Origin: Streptomyces atroolivaceus
Lineage (GTDB): Bacteria; Actinomycetota; Actinomycetes; Streptomycetales; Streptomycetaceae
Direction of reading: 5' to 3'
DNA length: 64,000 nucleotides
Assembly: GCF_000717025.1 (NCBI RefSeq)
Contig: NZ_JNXG01000017.1
Span: forward strand, 124,001-188,000
The first letter of the stretch is position 1, and each line of letters starts with the position of its first letter. Positions 49,782 through 57,869 of the stretch are shown piece by piece. Below the pieces are notes generated by a model. That model was not told the origin of the DNA. It saw only the letters and a program-made list of their open reading frames with translations, and did not search any database. Position numbers and translations under genes: made by a program.

Positions 49782-50297
49782 ATGAGCGATTCCCCCTCCG
49801 CGGCGCCTGTCGTCCTCGACCTCTGGTGCGAGCTGGAGTGCCCCGACTGTCATCAGGCCCTCTCCGACGTCCATGCCCTGCGCGCCCGCTACGGCGACAG
49901 GCTCGAGATCCGGCTGCGCCACTTCCCGCTGGAGAAGCACAAGCACGCGTACGCGGCCGCGCAGGCCGCGGAGGAGGCCGTCGTCCAGGGCAAGGGATGG
50001 CCGTACATCGAGGCCGTACTCGCCCGCACCGCCGCCCTCTCCCGCGCGGGCGAGCCCCTGCTGCTCGAGGTGGCCGGCGAACTGGGTCTGGACGCGGAGG
50101 AGTTCGACACCGCGCTGATCGACGGCCGCCATCTGCTGATCGTGGACGCCGACCAGGCCGAGGGAAAGGCGATCGGCGTCACCGGGACCCCGACGTACGT
50201 GATCGGCGACGAGCGGCTGGACGGCGGGCGGAGCCAGGAAGGACTGCGCGCGCGCATCGAGGAGATCGCCGACCGCCTGCTCGCCGGCCGGGACTGA
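49782..50297 (+). CDS. DsbA-family thioredoxin-fold oxidoreductase
   Basis: A 171-aa protein of the DsbA/FrnE-like fold. The active-site region reads LWCELECPDCHQALSDV, with Cys at about 16, 20 and 23, and the cis-Pro loop is VTGTPTYVIGDERLDGG (about 132). There is no signal peptide, so it acts in the cytoplasm. Its redox partner is unknown. The start is ATG at 49782. It converges on the GNAT gene with 18 bp between stops. Confidence 0.85.
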   Translation: MSDSPSAAPVVLDLWCELECPDCHQALSDVHALRARYGDRLEIRLRHFPLEKHKHAYAAAQAAEEAVVQGKGWPYIEAVLARTAALSRAGEPLLLEVAGELGLDAEEFDTALIDGRHLLIVDADQAEGKAIGVTGTPTYVIGDERLDGGRSQEGLRARIEEIADRLLAGRD

Positions 50298-50315
50298 CGG
50301 CCGGGCCCTCCCCGG

Positions 50316-51152
50316 CTACAGCGCCTTGGCGAGGTTGTACTGCGTGACCTCGTAGCCGAGGGACTCGTACAGCCGCAGGGCGGGCGTGTTGGACGCGAAG
50401 ACGTGCAGGCCGAGCAGGCCGAGGCCGGCGTCGAGTGTGACGGCCTCCGCGTGGTGCATCAGCGCCCTGCCGTGACCGTGCCCCCGGTGCTCCTCGCGCA
50501 CCTCGACGTCGAACACGTAGCCGAGGCCACCCCCGGCCGGCTCCGCACGTCGCGCCACCCAGACGTGGCCGACGACGTCTCCGTCACGGACGAGGACGTG
50601 GAAGTACATGCCGGGGGTGGCCAGGCCGTCCGGCAGGTTCGTGGCGTGGTCGGTCTCGGACTTGCGCCGGGCCTGGTCCTCCGGGACCCCGCGCTCCACC
50701 CAGCTCCGCGCGTACGTCCCGACACTGGTGGCCGCCCATGCCGCGTACTCCTGCTCCGTCATGGGACGCCCGGTGACTCCGGCGGGCAGCGCGGGGGCGG
50801 TCGGCCGGAGGGCCTTCAGCATGTTGCGGCTGCGCTCGGTGTAGCCGAGCACAGCCGCAAGCGCCCGGGCCGCGTGGTTGTCCGCGGGGGCCACCAGGCG
50901 CACCTGGGTACAGCCCCAGCCGCGCAGCACCTCCTCGGCGGCGAGCGCGGCGATGGTCCCCCGGCCGCGCCTGCGGTGCGACTCCTCGATGCCGAGTGAG
51001 TGGAGTATGCCCGCCGAGGCGCCGAACGCAGGGTCGGTGGAGATGCCTACGGAGCCCACGGGCCGCCCGTTGTCGCACACGTCGTACGTGCGTGTCCGCG
51101 CGCCGTCGGCGCCTTGCTGGACCGGCCCGGTCGGCCGGATGGTCGTGGTCAT
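50316..51152 (-). CDS. Acetyltransferase with two GNAT domains
   Basis: A 278-aa protein. The first GNAT half shows GIEESHRRRGRGTIAALAAE (acetyl-CoA site, residues about 54-73) and APADNHAARALAAVLGYTER. The second shows VEVREEHRGHGHGRALMHHA (about 220-240) and ASNTPALRLYESLGYEVTQY. The Q/R-x-x-G-x-G/A signature is clear in both halves. The substrate is unknown; such double-GNAT proteins include mycothiol acetyltransferase relatives, but I see no specific evidence for that. The start is ATG at 51152. Confidence 0.87.
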   Translation of the reverse strand: MTTTIRPTGPVQQGADGARTRTYDVCDNGRPVGSVGISTDPAFGASAGILHSLGIEESHRRRGRGTIAALAAEEVLRGWGCTQVRLVAPADNHAARALAAVLGYTERSRNMLKALRPTAPALPAGVTGRPMTEQEYAAWAATSVGTYARSWVERGVPEDQARRKSETDHATNLPDGLATPGMYFHVLVRDGDVVGHVWVARRAEPAGGGLGYVFDVEVREEHRGHGHGRALMHHAEAVTLDAGLGLLGLHVFASNTPALRLYESLGYEVTQYNLAKAL

Positions 51153-51221
51153 CAGGGATTTCTATCCGCTGGACGGCGGGCCGTCACCCTTCTTCGCGAA
51201 TTCCGGCTCCCCGCACCGCCC

Positions 51222-52043
51222 TCACGGGTCGAGGTCATCCGCCGCGCGCTCGTCGAAGACCCGCATCGCCTTGACCGTCACCGGCCCGGGGGCGCCGGGC
51301 AGCTCCCGGCCGTCGACCCGGTGGACGGCCTGGATGTCGCGGAGCGTGGACGTCAGAAAGATCTCGTCGGCCCGCTCGAGCACGTCAAGCGGAAGGTCGG
51401 TCTCCTGCGCACCCGTCCATTCCACGACCAGGGCACGGGTGATTCCGGCCAGGCACCCCGAAGTGACGGGAGGCGTGTGGATCCGGCCGTCGAGGACGAC
51501 GAAGACGTTGGAGCCGGTGCCCTCGCAGAGCTGCCCCACCGTGTTGGGAAAGATCGCCTCCGACGCGCCCCGCTCATGGGCGCGCGCGAGAGCGACGACG
51601 TTCTCGGCGTACGAGGTGGTCTTGAGGCCCGTCACCGCGCCGCGTTCGTTGCGCGTCCAGGGCACGGTCACCACGGCGGTGCTGTCGGGACGGCGTGCCG
51701 CCTCGCCCAGGGCGACGATCAGGCTGGGTGCGGCGTCCCCGCGGTCGGAGCCGAGCGGGGAGAGACCACCGGTGCAGGTGATCCGGAGCCGGCCGAGCTC
51801 CATGGGGTTCGCCTCGATGACCGTCTCGACGGCGTGGCGGACCTCGTCGTGGTCGGGGTCGGCCAGGCCCAGGCCCCTGGCCGAGCGCGTCAGCCGGACG
51901 AGGTGCCGGGTGAGGGCGAAGGGGTGGCCTCCGGCGACCCGGACGGTCTCGAAGATGCCGTCGCCGACGGTCAGCCCGTGATCGAACACGGACAGCCGGG
52001 CGTCATCGGCGTCCCGCAGTCCCCCGTTGACCCAGATCCTCAT
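51222..52043 (-). CDS. pabC: Aminodeoxychorismate lyase (class IV aminotransferase fold)
   Basis: A 273-aa PLP enzyme predicted to convert aminodeoxychorismate to p-aminobenzoate for folate. The sequence starts MRIWVNGGLRDADDARLSVF and has DGIFETVRVAGGHPFALTRH. The PLP Lys is in GLKTTSYAENVVALARA (about residue 140), and the phosphate-binding strand is GTGSNVFVVLDGRIHTPPVT. ATG at 52043 overlaps the pabB stop (ATGA), which strongly supports the PABA pathway. Confidence 0.9.
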   Translation of the reverse strand: MRIWVNGGLRDADDARLSVFDHGLTVGDGIFETVRVAGGHPFALTRHLVRLTRSARGLGLADPDHDEVRHAVETVIEANPMELGRLRITCTGGLSPLGSDRGDAAPSLIVALGEAARRPDSTAVVTVPWTRNERGAVTGLKTTSYAENVVALARAHERGASEAIFPNTVGQLCEGTGSNVFVVLDGRIHTPPVTSGCLAGITRALVVEWTGAQETDLPLDVLERADEIFLTSTLRDIQAVHRVDGRELPGAPGPVTVKAMRVFDERAADDLDP

Positions 52044-53092
52044 GACGCGGTCCTTCCTGTCTCCTCGTGAGCGCCCGACGCTACAGCGAGCAGTCGGGAC
52101 GCCTTGAGCTCGGTCTCCGCCCATTCGCGCGCCGGGTCGGATCCCCAGGTGATACCGGCGCCGGTGCCGAAGCAGAGGAGCGGGGCGGGTCCGGTGCGGT
52201 CGATCCAGAAGGTCCGTATGCCGACGGCCAGTTCCGCGGTACCCCGGTCGGCGTCCACCCAGCCGACCGCCCCGCAGTACGGACCGCGGGGTGAGGTCTC
52301 CAGGGCGTCGATGATCCGCAGCGCGCTGGACTTGGGGGCGCCTGTCACGGATCCGGGCGGGAACGCCGCGGTGATCAGCTCGGGCCATCCGGCGCCGTCG
52401 GCGAGCCGTCCGCGCACGGTGGAGACCAGGTGGACGAGTCCCGGGTGCTTCTCCACGGCGCAGAGGTCCGGAACACTCACGGTGCCGGGCGCGCAGACAC
52501 GGCCGAGGTCGTTGCGGACCAGGTCCACGATCATGACGTTCTCCGCGTGGTCCTTCTCCAGCAGATCGTCCTCGGTACGTCCGGTGCCCTTGATCGGGCC
52601 GGATTCGACGGTCCGGCCGTCGCGCGAGAGGAAGAGCTCGGGGGACGCGGTCGCGATCTCCACGCCGTGCTCCGGGAGCCGGATCGTGCCCGCGTACGGG
52701 GCGGGGTTGCCTCGGGCGAGCAGAGCGGTGAGAGCGTCCACGTCCGCCTGCGGGCCGGGCAGCGGCGCGGACAGGACCCGGCAGAGATTCGCCTGGTAGA
52801 CCTCGCCGGCCGCGATGTGTTCACGGATCCGCCGTACGCCGGCCACGTAGGCGCCCTTGTCGAGCGAGGACGCCCAGTCCCCCGGGCCGGGCCCCCGCCA
52901 GGCCCCGGGGACGGGAAGGGGGACCTCTTCGGACCGTACGGTGGCGAAGCGGGCACAGACCAGACGGCCTTCGAAGTCGGCGCATACCGCCCAGAAGCCG
53001 GATGATTCGAGAGCGGCGGGATCGCTGGTGACATCCCGCAGGCCGGAGGCGACGAGGCCACCGAAGCGGGCAAGGGGGGTGAGGTCGCGCAC
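52040..53092 (-). CDS. pabB: Aminodeoxychorismate synthase component I (chorismate-binding)
   Basis: A 350-aa chorismate-binding enzyme. Signatures are IAAGEVYQANLCRVLSAPLP, TASPELFLSRDGR, the GPIKGTGRTEDDLL loop, ENVMIVDLVRNDLGRVC and FPPGSVTGAPKSSALRIIDA. It is shorter than full TrpE/PabB proteins but has the complete catalytic half. The start is GTG at 53092. No glutaminase (pabA) gene is adjacent. Alternative names such as anthranilate synthase are less likely because of the coupled lyase gene. Confidence 0.92.
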   Translation of the reverse strand: MRDLTPLARFGGLVASGLRDVTSDPAALESSGFWAVCADFEGRLVCARFATVRSEEVPLPVPGAWRGPGPGDWASSLDKGAYVAGVRRIREHIAAGEVYQANLCRVLSAPLPGPQADVDALTALLARGNPAPYAGTIRLPEHGVEIATASPELFLSRDGRTVESGPIKGTGRTEDDLLEKDHAENVMIVDLVRNDLGRVCAPGTVSVPDLCAVEKHPGLVHLVSTVRGRLADGAGWPELITAAFPPGSVTGAPKSSALRIIDALETSPRGPYCGAVGWVDADRGTAELAVGIRTFWIDRTGPAPLLCFGTGAGITWGSDPAREWAETELKASRLLAVASGAHEETGRTAS

Positions 53093-53166
53093 GTGACCGA
53101 GTCTAGGGCGGCACGCGGTGACCTGCGACGAGCGGCGGTGACGCAGCACGCTGCGCAAACGCGTTT

Positions 53167-53194
53167 TTGTGCTGGCCCGGGAATCCGCTAGAGT
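53167..53194 (+). promoter_or_regulatory. Promoter of the tRNA array
   Basis: TTGTGC (53167-53172) and TAGAGT (53189-53194) with a 16-bp spacer resemble a strong housekeeping promoter, 43 bp upstream of the first tRNA. Confidence 0.6.
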
Positions 53195-53236
53195 TCAACA
53201 CGTCGCCGGGACGCGCAAGCGGACCGGGAAAGACAA

Positions 53237-53309
53237 GCGGACGTAGCTCAGTTGGTAGAGCGCAACCTTGCCAAGGTTGAGGTCGCCAGTTCGAACCTGG
53301 TCGTCCGCT
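53237..53309 (+). tRNA. tRNA-Gly (anticodon GCC)
   Basis: Acceptor GCGGACG pairs with CGTCCGC. The anticodon stem CAACC/GGTTG encloses loop TTGCCAA (GCC). CCA is not encoded. First of five tRNAs. Confidence 0.97.
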
Positions 53310-53346
53310 CGCAAAAGGTGGGGGATCTTCCCGAACCCCCACCCCT

Positions 53347-53420
53347 GGTGGAGTGGCCGAGAGGCGAGGCAACGGCCTGCAAAGCCGTCTACACGGGTTC
53401 AAATCCCGTCTCCACCTCCA
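53347..53420 (+). tRNA. tRNA-Cys (anticodon GCA)
   Basis: Acceptor GGTGGAG/CTCCACC. The anticodon stem ACGGC/GCCGT encloses loop CTGCAAA (GCA). The discriminator T and a CCA are encoded (53417-53420). Confidence 0.96.
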
Positions 53421-53421
53421 A

Positions 53422-53493
53422 GGACGATTAGCTCAGCGGGAGAGCACTTCCCTGACACGGAAGGGGTCACTGGTTCAATCCCAGTATCGTCCA
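53422..53493 (+). tRNA. tRNA-Val (anticodon GAC), copy 1
   Basis: Acceptor GGACGAT/ATCGTCC. The anticodon stem CTTCC/GGAAG encloses loop CTGACAC (GAC). Only 1 bp after the encoded CCA of tRNA-Cys. Confidence 0.97.
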
Positions 53494-53512
53494 CCGGTCC
53501 GCAAGGATCCCC

Positions 53513-53584
53513 GCGCGATTAGCTCAGCGGGAGAGCGCTTCCCTGACACGGAAGAGGTCACTGGTTCAATCCCAGTATCGCGCA
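53513..53584 (+). tRNA. tRNA-Val (anticodon GAC), copy 2
   Basis: Acceptor GCGCGAT/ATCGCGC. Same anticodon loop CTGACAC as copy 1. Differs from copy 1 only at the acceptor stem and two stem positions. Confidence 0.97.
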
Positions 53585-53607
53585 CGCAGTACACGCAGGT
53601 TCACCCT

Positions 53608-53679
53608 GCGCGATTAGCTCAGCGGGAGAGCGCTTCCCTGACACGGAAGAGGTCACTGGTTCAATCCCAGTATCGCGCA
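53608..53679 (+). tRNA. tRNA-Val (anticodon GAC), copy 3
   Basis: Identical to copy 2 in all 72 positions. The bases CCA follow the discriminator (53680-53682). A terminator follows directly. Confidence 0.97.
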
Positions 53680-53684
53680 CCAGC

Positions 53685-53721
53685 CGAAACCCCCGGTCGT
53701 CCTCGACGACCGGGGGTTTCG
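53685..53721 (+). terminator. Terminator of the tRNA array
   Basis: Arms 53685-53701 and 53705-53721 form a 17-bp stem with a 3-nt loop just after the last tRNA. It may also serve the minus-strand MFS small gene ending at 53739. Confidence 0.88.
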
Positions 53722-53738
53722 TCATGTGGCGGTGCGGG

Positions 53739-53855
53739 TCAGCCGGTGAAGAGCTGGGTGGCCTTGCGGACGAGCTCGTAGAGTCCGTACGCGAACGGCA
53801 CGGCGACCCAGAGCCAGACGAACGCCATGAGCGGTTTACGAGTGCTGGTGGACAC
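53739..53855 (-). CDS. Small hydrophobic MFS transporter companion (38 aa)
   Basis: The frame reads MSTSTRKPLMAFVWLWVAVP, then FAYGLYELVRKATQLFTG, ending at TGA 53739-53741. GTG at 53855 lies inside the last codons of the MFS gene, so the two overlap by 20 bp. It forms one membrane helix. Proteins of this size are annotated as 'MFS transporter small subunit' next to OFA-type transporters in Streptomyces. An internal ATG at 53828 would give a shorter form. Confidence 0.7.
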   Translation of the reverse strand: MSTSTRKPLMAFVWLWVAVPFAYGLYELVRKATQLFTG

Positions 53856-55185
53856 GGGGGCTCCCTTCCGGTGCCTCGTGGAAGCGTGCGTGGACCGGGC
53901 GTATGCATTCGTTGGCGACGAAGCCGACGACCAGCAGCCCGATCATGATCGTCAGGGATGTCGTGTAGAGGCTGGGACCGCTGTGTCCGGCCCGCTCCCC
54001 CGCGTCGGCGACCCGGTTGACGATCAGCGGGCCGAGCACCCCCGCCGTGGACCAGGCGGTCAGCAGGCGGCCGTGGATGGCCCCCACCTGGTACGTGCCG
54101 AAGAGGTCACGCAGGTAGGCGGGAGCGGTCGCGAATCCTCCGCCGTAGAAGGAGAGGATGACGAGTGCGCAGCAGATGAAGAGCGGCTTGGAGTCGTTGC
54201 CCAGCTGGGCGATGACCACGTACATGAGCGCACCGACGCCGAGGTAGACGCGGTACATGTTCTTGCGGCCGATGAGGTCGGAGGTGGAGGACCACAGGAG
54301 GCGGCCGCCCATGTTGGCCAGCGAGAGCAGGGCGACGAAGCCCGCCGCGGCGGAGACCGAGACCGGGGTGGAGGTGCCCGCGAAGAAGTCCTGGATCATG
54401 GGCACGGCCTTCTCGAGGATGCCGATGCCCGCGGTGACGTTCATGCAGAGGACCACCCACAGGCACCAGAACTGCGGTGTGCGCAGGGCGTTGCGGGCGG
54501 AGACCTGGGCGTTGGTGACGAGCCTGCGGGTCTCCTGCTTCGGCTCCCAGCCGTCGGGGAGCCAGCCCTCCGGAGGCACCCGCACGAGGAAGACGCCGAG
54601 CGCCATGAAGGCGGCGTAGACGACCCCGTGGACGAGGAAGGCGGAGGCGATGCCGGAACGGTCCGCGCCGAAGCTCTCCAGCATCCCGGTCGACCAGGGG
54701 GAGGCGATGAGCGCGCCGCCGCCGAATCCCATGATGGCGATTCCGGTCGCCATGCCGGGGCGGTCGGGGAACCACTTGATGAGGGTGGAGACCGGCGAGA
54801 TGTAGCCGATGCCGAGGCCTATGCCGCCGATGAAGCCGTAGCCGAGGACGACGAGCCAGTAATGACCGGTGGCGGCGCCGAGCGCGGCGACGAGGAAGCC
54901 GGAGGAGAAGCAGACCAGGGAGACGAACATCGCCCAGCGGGGGCCGTTGCGTTCGACGAGGGTGCCGCCGAAGGCGGCCGAGAGGCCGAGCATGACGATG
55001 CCCAGCTGGAACGGGAGTGCGCTGGCGGTGCCCGAGAGGCCGAGAGCGGATTCGAGCGGTGGCTTGAACACGCTCCAGGCGTAGGCCTGTCCGATGGAGA
55101 GGTGCACGGCGAGCGCGGCGGGCGGTACGAGCCAGCGGCTCCACCCCGGGGGCGCGACAGTTCGGGACCTGTCGAGGAAGTTCAT
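53836..55185 (-). CDS. OFA-family MFS transporter (oxalate/formate antiporter-like)
   Basis: A 449-aa transporter with twelve predicted helices. Signatures are SIGQAYAWSVFKPPLESALG near the N-terminus, NGPRWAMFVSLVCFSSGFLV, LGYGFIGGIGLGIGYISPVS, and NMGGRLLWSSTSDLIGRKNM (MFS motif A-like, about residue 290). This matches the OFA group, whose members exchange oxalate and formate or related acids. The substrate is not known here. The start is ATG at 55185. It overlaps the small companion gene. Confidence 0.9.
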   Translation of the reverse strand: MNFLDRSRTVAPPGWSRWLVPPAALAVHLSIGQAYAWSVFKPPLESALGLSGTASALPFQLGIVMLGLSAAFGGTLVERNGPRWAMFVSLVCFSSGFLVAALGAATGHYWLVVLGYGFIGGIGLGIGYISPVSTLIKWFPDRPGMATGIAIMGFGGGALIASPWSTGMLESFGADRSGIASAFLVHGVVYAAFMALGVFLVRVPPEGWLPDGWEPKQETRRLVTNAQVSARNALRTPQFWCLWVVLCMNVTAGIGILEKAVPMIQDFFAGTSTPVSVSAAAGFVALLSLANMGGRLLWSSTSDLIGRKNMYRVYLGVGALMYVVIAQLGNDSKPLFICCALVILSFYGGGFATAPAYLRDLFGTYQVGAIHGRLLTAWSTAGVLGPLIVNRVADAGERAGHSGPSLYTTSLTIMIGLLVVGFVANECIRPVHARFHEAPEGSPRVHQHS

Positions 55186-55315
55186 GGACCCGCACTTTAG
55201 GCATCAGCCATGGTCATGACTAGATCATGAACGGAAGTCGGTCGACCGTATGCAATGCGGGTCCGGGCGTCGGGCCCGGACCCGCCCTGCGGAAGTACCC
55301 GCTCAGAAGGCCGGG

Positions 55316-55612
55316 TCAGGAGCTGAACAGCATCCGGCCGAAGCTCTTCTGACGGTGGTGACCGCCGTGGTGACCGCCCTGGTGCGGCGCTCCCCATGCG
55401 GGGGCCGGCGCGGCGGGGTACGCCTGCGGGGCGGGCGGCGCGGCGGGGTACGCCTGCGGGGCCTGCTGCGCCCACTGCGACTCCAGACGAGTCAGGGACT
55501 CCAGCTCGCCGTAGTCCAGGAATATCCCACGGCAGCCACTGCACTGCTCGATCTGGACACCGTTGCGGTTGTAGGTGTTCATCTGGGCGTGACACTTGGG
55601 GCACTGAATCAT
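55316..55612 (-). CDS. TFIIB-type zinc-finger protein
   Basis: A 98-aa protein. The zinc ribbon IQCPKCHAQMNTYNRNGVQI then EQCSGCRGIFLDYGELESLT (two CxxC pairs, residues 4-36) is typical of the bacterial zf-TFIIB family. The rest is Ala/Pro/Gln/Tyr-rich with a repeated QAYPAAPP-like unit (DNA repeat at 55412-55461) and a His-rich tail (HQGGHHGGHHRQKSF). Function is unknown. Confidence 0.85.
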   Translation of the reverse strand: MIQCPKCHAQMNTYNRNGVQIEQCSGCRGIFLDYGELESLTRLESQWAQQAPQAYPAAPPAPQAYPAAPAPAWGAPHQGGHHGGHHRQKSFGRMLFSS

Positions 55613-55675
55613 CGAGCGAGCTCCTCAGTCGTGACGGCGTCACCGGAATGCATGCCCGGTGGCGATCGTCTCACC

Positions 55676-56638
55676 CTACGACGCGCGTTCGGACACCAAC
55701 TCGGGCGGGAGGGAGGCAATTCGGACACATGCATCGATCATCAACTGTTCCACCTCATCCGGACTGCGGTCCTCCGCCGCGGACTTGGTCAGGGCGAGGG
55801 CGGCCGTCTGGACCGTGAGCGCCCTCGCCACGACGTCGAGCCCGGACCACGGGTCCCCTTCGGCTCGCACGGCCGGGCCGCCGGCCGCCCGGTAGGAGTC
55901 GAGGAAGCGTAGCCAGGTCCCGGACGGCAGCAGCCCGGCCGCGTACCAGGCGGCGGGCCGCGCCAGGTCCCAGGCGGGATCGCCCAGGCCCGTGTCGTCG
56001 AGGTCGATCAGGAGCCAGGGGCCGTCCCTCGCGGGGTGCCGCACGAGTTGCCCGAGGTGCAGATCACCGTGGCAGAGGAAGCCGTTCCGGTGGCCGGGAG
56101 CGGGGCTCTCGGCGCGGGCCCAGCCGGGCAGCCCGCGCCAGGCGGCCAGCACGGGCGCGACAGCCGGGTCGCCGGGGCGGGCCGCGCACATCCGGGCCAC
56201 GGCCCGGGCGGCCTTGACCGGTCCGCCCATCGGCGGGAGCGGGTGGGGCGGCGGGGTGCGGTGCAGCCGTGCCAGGAGGACGGCGGCCTCCTCCCAGGGG
56301 GCGGCGTCGGGGTCCGAGGGGTCGACGGGCGTGCCGTAGGGCCAGAGGCTCACGGTGCGGCCCTCGGTGCTGCCGGGCGGCCCGTCCGGGGCGGGGAGCG
56401 CCGGAAGCAGGATTCCCTCCAGCCGGGGAGAGGCGGCAAGGGCCAGGCGGGCGGCCAGGGCGGGAGGCTCGGAGTCGGAGGCGTGGGCTTTCGCGACGAC
56501 CGGTCCGCTGCGGACCACTGTGCCGTCGGGCCGGTCCGCGAGCACCTGGGGCGGGGCGCAGGCGCAGGCCGTGGCCCCGGCGTGCGCGCTGTCGTGCGCG
56601 AGGTCGCCCAGCGCGCGTACGACAGGGGTGGTGGTCAT
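55676..56638 (-). CDS. Aminoglycoside phosphotransferase-like (APH) kinase
   Basis: A 320-aa protein of the APH/choline kinase fold. The catalytic loop reads FLCHGDLHLGQLVRHP (residues about 204-219), and the Mg2+ site is LLIDLDDTGLGDPAWDLARP (about 226-245). An N-terminal nucleotide-binding lobe with VVRSGPVVAKAH supplies the ATP Lys. The substrate is unknown; many such proteins phosphorylate antibiotics or small metabolites. ATG at 56638 is chosen. Confidence 0.87.
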   Translation of the reverse strand: MTTTPVVRALGDLAHDSAHAGATACACAPPQVLADRPDGTVVRSGPVVAKAHASDSEPPALAARLALAASPRLEGILLPALPAPDGPPGSTEGRTVSLWPYGTPVDPSDPDAAPWEEAAVLLARLHRTPPPHPLPPMGGPVKAARAVARMCAARPGDPAVAPVLAAWRGLPGWARAESPAPGHRNGFLCHGDLHLGQLVRHPARDGPWLLIDLDDTGLGDPAWDLARPAAWYAAGLLPSGTWLRFLDSYRAAGGPAVRAEGDPWSGLDVVARALTVQTAALALTKSAAEDRSPDEVEQLMIDACVRIASLPPELVSERAS

Positions 56639-56732
56639 GGGCCCGGCTCCCGCAGAGGTGATCGGCCGGCCCCGCGGCCGGCCCCGCGGGTGATCGTACG
56701 CGGCGGCTCGGAAAATGCTCCGGACAGCGCGA

Positions 56733-56762
56733 TGTCCGGCCAGCTCCCCAGCTGGCCGGACA
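56733..56762 (-). terminator. Perfect hairpin between the APH gene and the 68-aa gene
   Basis: Thirteen-base perfect arms (56733-56745 and 56750-56762) with a CCCC loop, 88 bp after the stop of the 68-aa gene and about 95 bp before the APH start. It could terminate the upstream gene. Confidence 0.6.
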
Positions 56763-56840
56763 AACGCTGCCGTCCGCCGCACCCCCGTCCCCACGGGGCT
56801 GTTGGCCGGATGTCCCGGTCCGGACCGCTCTTCCGGACCC

Positions 56841-56860
56841 GGGGCGCCGCTCAGCGCCCC
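56841..56860 (-). terminator. Hairpin overlapping the stop of the 68-aa gene
   Basis: GGGGCGC (56841-56847) pairs with GCGCCCC (56854-56860); the stop codon 56851-56853 lies in the loop. Confidence 0.45.
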
Positions 56861-57057
56861 AGCATCACGCCCACGGACGACGCCTGTGTGACCACTGCGT
56901 CCCAGCCGCCGAAGACGACGACCAGCAGGGCCGCCAGAGGAAGGACCATGGCTGTCGCCACCAAGGGGTGACGCGTACCGGACGGGCGTACGCCGAACGA
57001 GGCGTATGCCCTGCGTCCTCGCGTGCGGATCATCGTCCGCGTGGCGGTGTCCGCCAT
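56851..57057 (-). CDS. Small membrane protein (68 aa)
   Basis: MADTATRTMIRTRGRRAYAS begins a basic N-terminus, followed by one hydrophobic helix (VATAMVLPLAALLVVVFGGW) and a short tail. ATG at 57057 with AGGAGAGG upstream is a good start. Function is unknown. Confidence 0.65.
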   Translation of the reverse strand: MADTATRTMIRTRGRRAYASFGVRPSGTRHPLVATAMVLPLAALLVVVFGGWDAVVTQASSVGVMLGR

Positions 57058-57406
57058 GGTTCCTCTCCTGACCTGTTCCGGAGCGGCGGGCGTCTGGCCT
57101 CGGGGGACGAGTTCCACGCCCGCCGCTTGACTTCAACACTAGGGAGCCGGAAGGCGTCCGGCGTCATGCCCGCGTACCGAATGCCGGGCCTCCCGGAGGA
57201 TGATCCCGCCGTCTTCCGCGTACTCCCCTGGGTGGAGAAACGGTGCCGGCCGCGGCACCCGGCACCTAGGGGGTGCCCCCGAAGTCCCGCCGCATGCCGG
57301 CGGCCTCCTCCCCCTCACGCTCCCTGTACCGCGCGACCACGCACCGTTCTTCCAGAGCCGCGCGCGCCGGACCGGGAGGCGCGGCCGGCGCGGTCCGCGG
57401 GAGGAA
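57058..57406. other. Intergenic region with no supported gene
   Basis: About 350 bp between two minus-strand genes. A short GC-rich inverted repeat GGCACC/GGTGCC near 57260 is the only structure noticed. No RNA or gene is evident. Confidence 0.4.
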
Positions 57407-57664
57407 CTAGGAGTCGAGGCCGCCCGCGAGGGGACGCTCGGAGGCGTCCTCACGGGGGACCGGCTGTTCGACCAGGGCGAGCACCCTGGTCGCCATGAAG
57501 CGGGCGGTCCGGACAACTGATCCACTTCGGGTGACTTCACTCACTTCCACCACACCCCGGCGGACCGCTGTCTCCACCCGGCGGCCTGCCCTGGAGGCCA
57601 CCACTTCGTACGTCCTGGTCGTGTCACCCGCGTCCACGACTATTTCCACACGATCGCCCTTCAT
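57407..57664 (-). CDS. Small conserved protein (85 aa), divergent from the kinase
   Basis: A soluble protein starting MKGDRVEIVVDAGDTTRTYE and containing SRAGRRVETAVRRGVVEVSE and TARFMATRVLALVEQPVPRE. It is rich in beta-forming and charged residues; no known domain was recognised. AAGGGGGA lies 8 nt before ATG at 57664. It is divergent from the Ser/Thr kinase gene (205 bp apart) and may be functionally linked. Confidence 0.7.
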   Translation of the reverse strand: MKGDRVEIVVDAGDTTRTYEVVASRAGRRVETAVRRGVVEVSEVTRSGSVVRTARFMATRVLALVEQPVPREDASERPLAGGLDS

Positions 57665-57869
57665 CGATCCAATCCCCCTTCTGCGACGGTCCTTTGAGAT
57701 CTCGCACGGGACACGGAGCCTGGATCCACGGCTCCCTGACCACTTCTCAATTCTCCCACCGGGCACTGACAATCGATGGGCCGACGAGGGCGCGGCCTCT
57801 GAGCGCGCCGCGCCACGGGTACGTAAGCTGTGCCTCGTCAGGCGGACCGGCAGCGGGGATGGGCAGACG

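Noticed and set aside
53237..53679. A repeat array resembling CRISPR because of the repeated tRNA sequences
   Set aside because: The repeats fold as tRNA cloverleafs with anticodons, and the gaps between them are short and irregular.
55412..55461. A short direct repeat within the TFIIB zinc-finger gene as a mobile or regulatory element
   Set aside because: It encodes a repeated QAYPAAPP-like unit of the protein and is in frame, so it is coding repetition.
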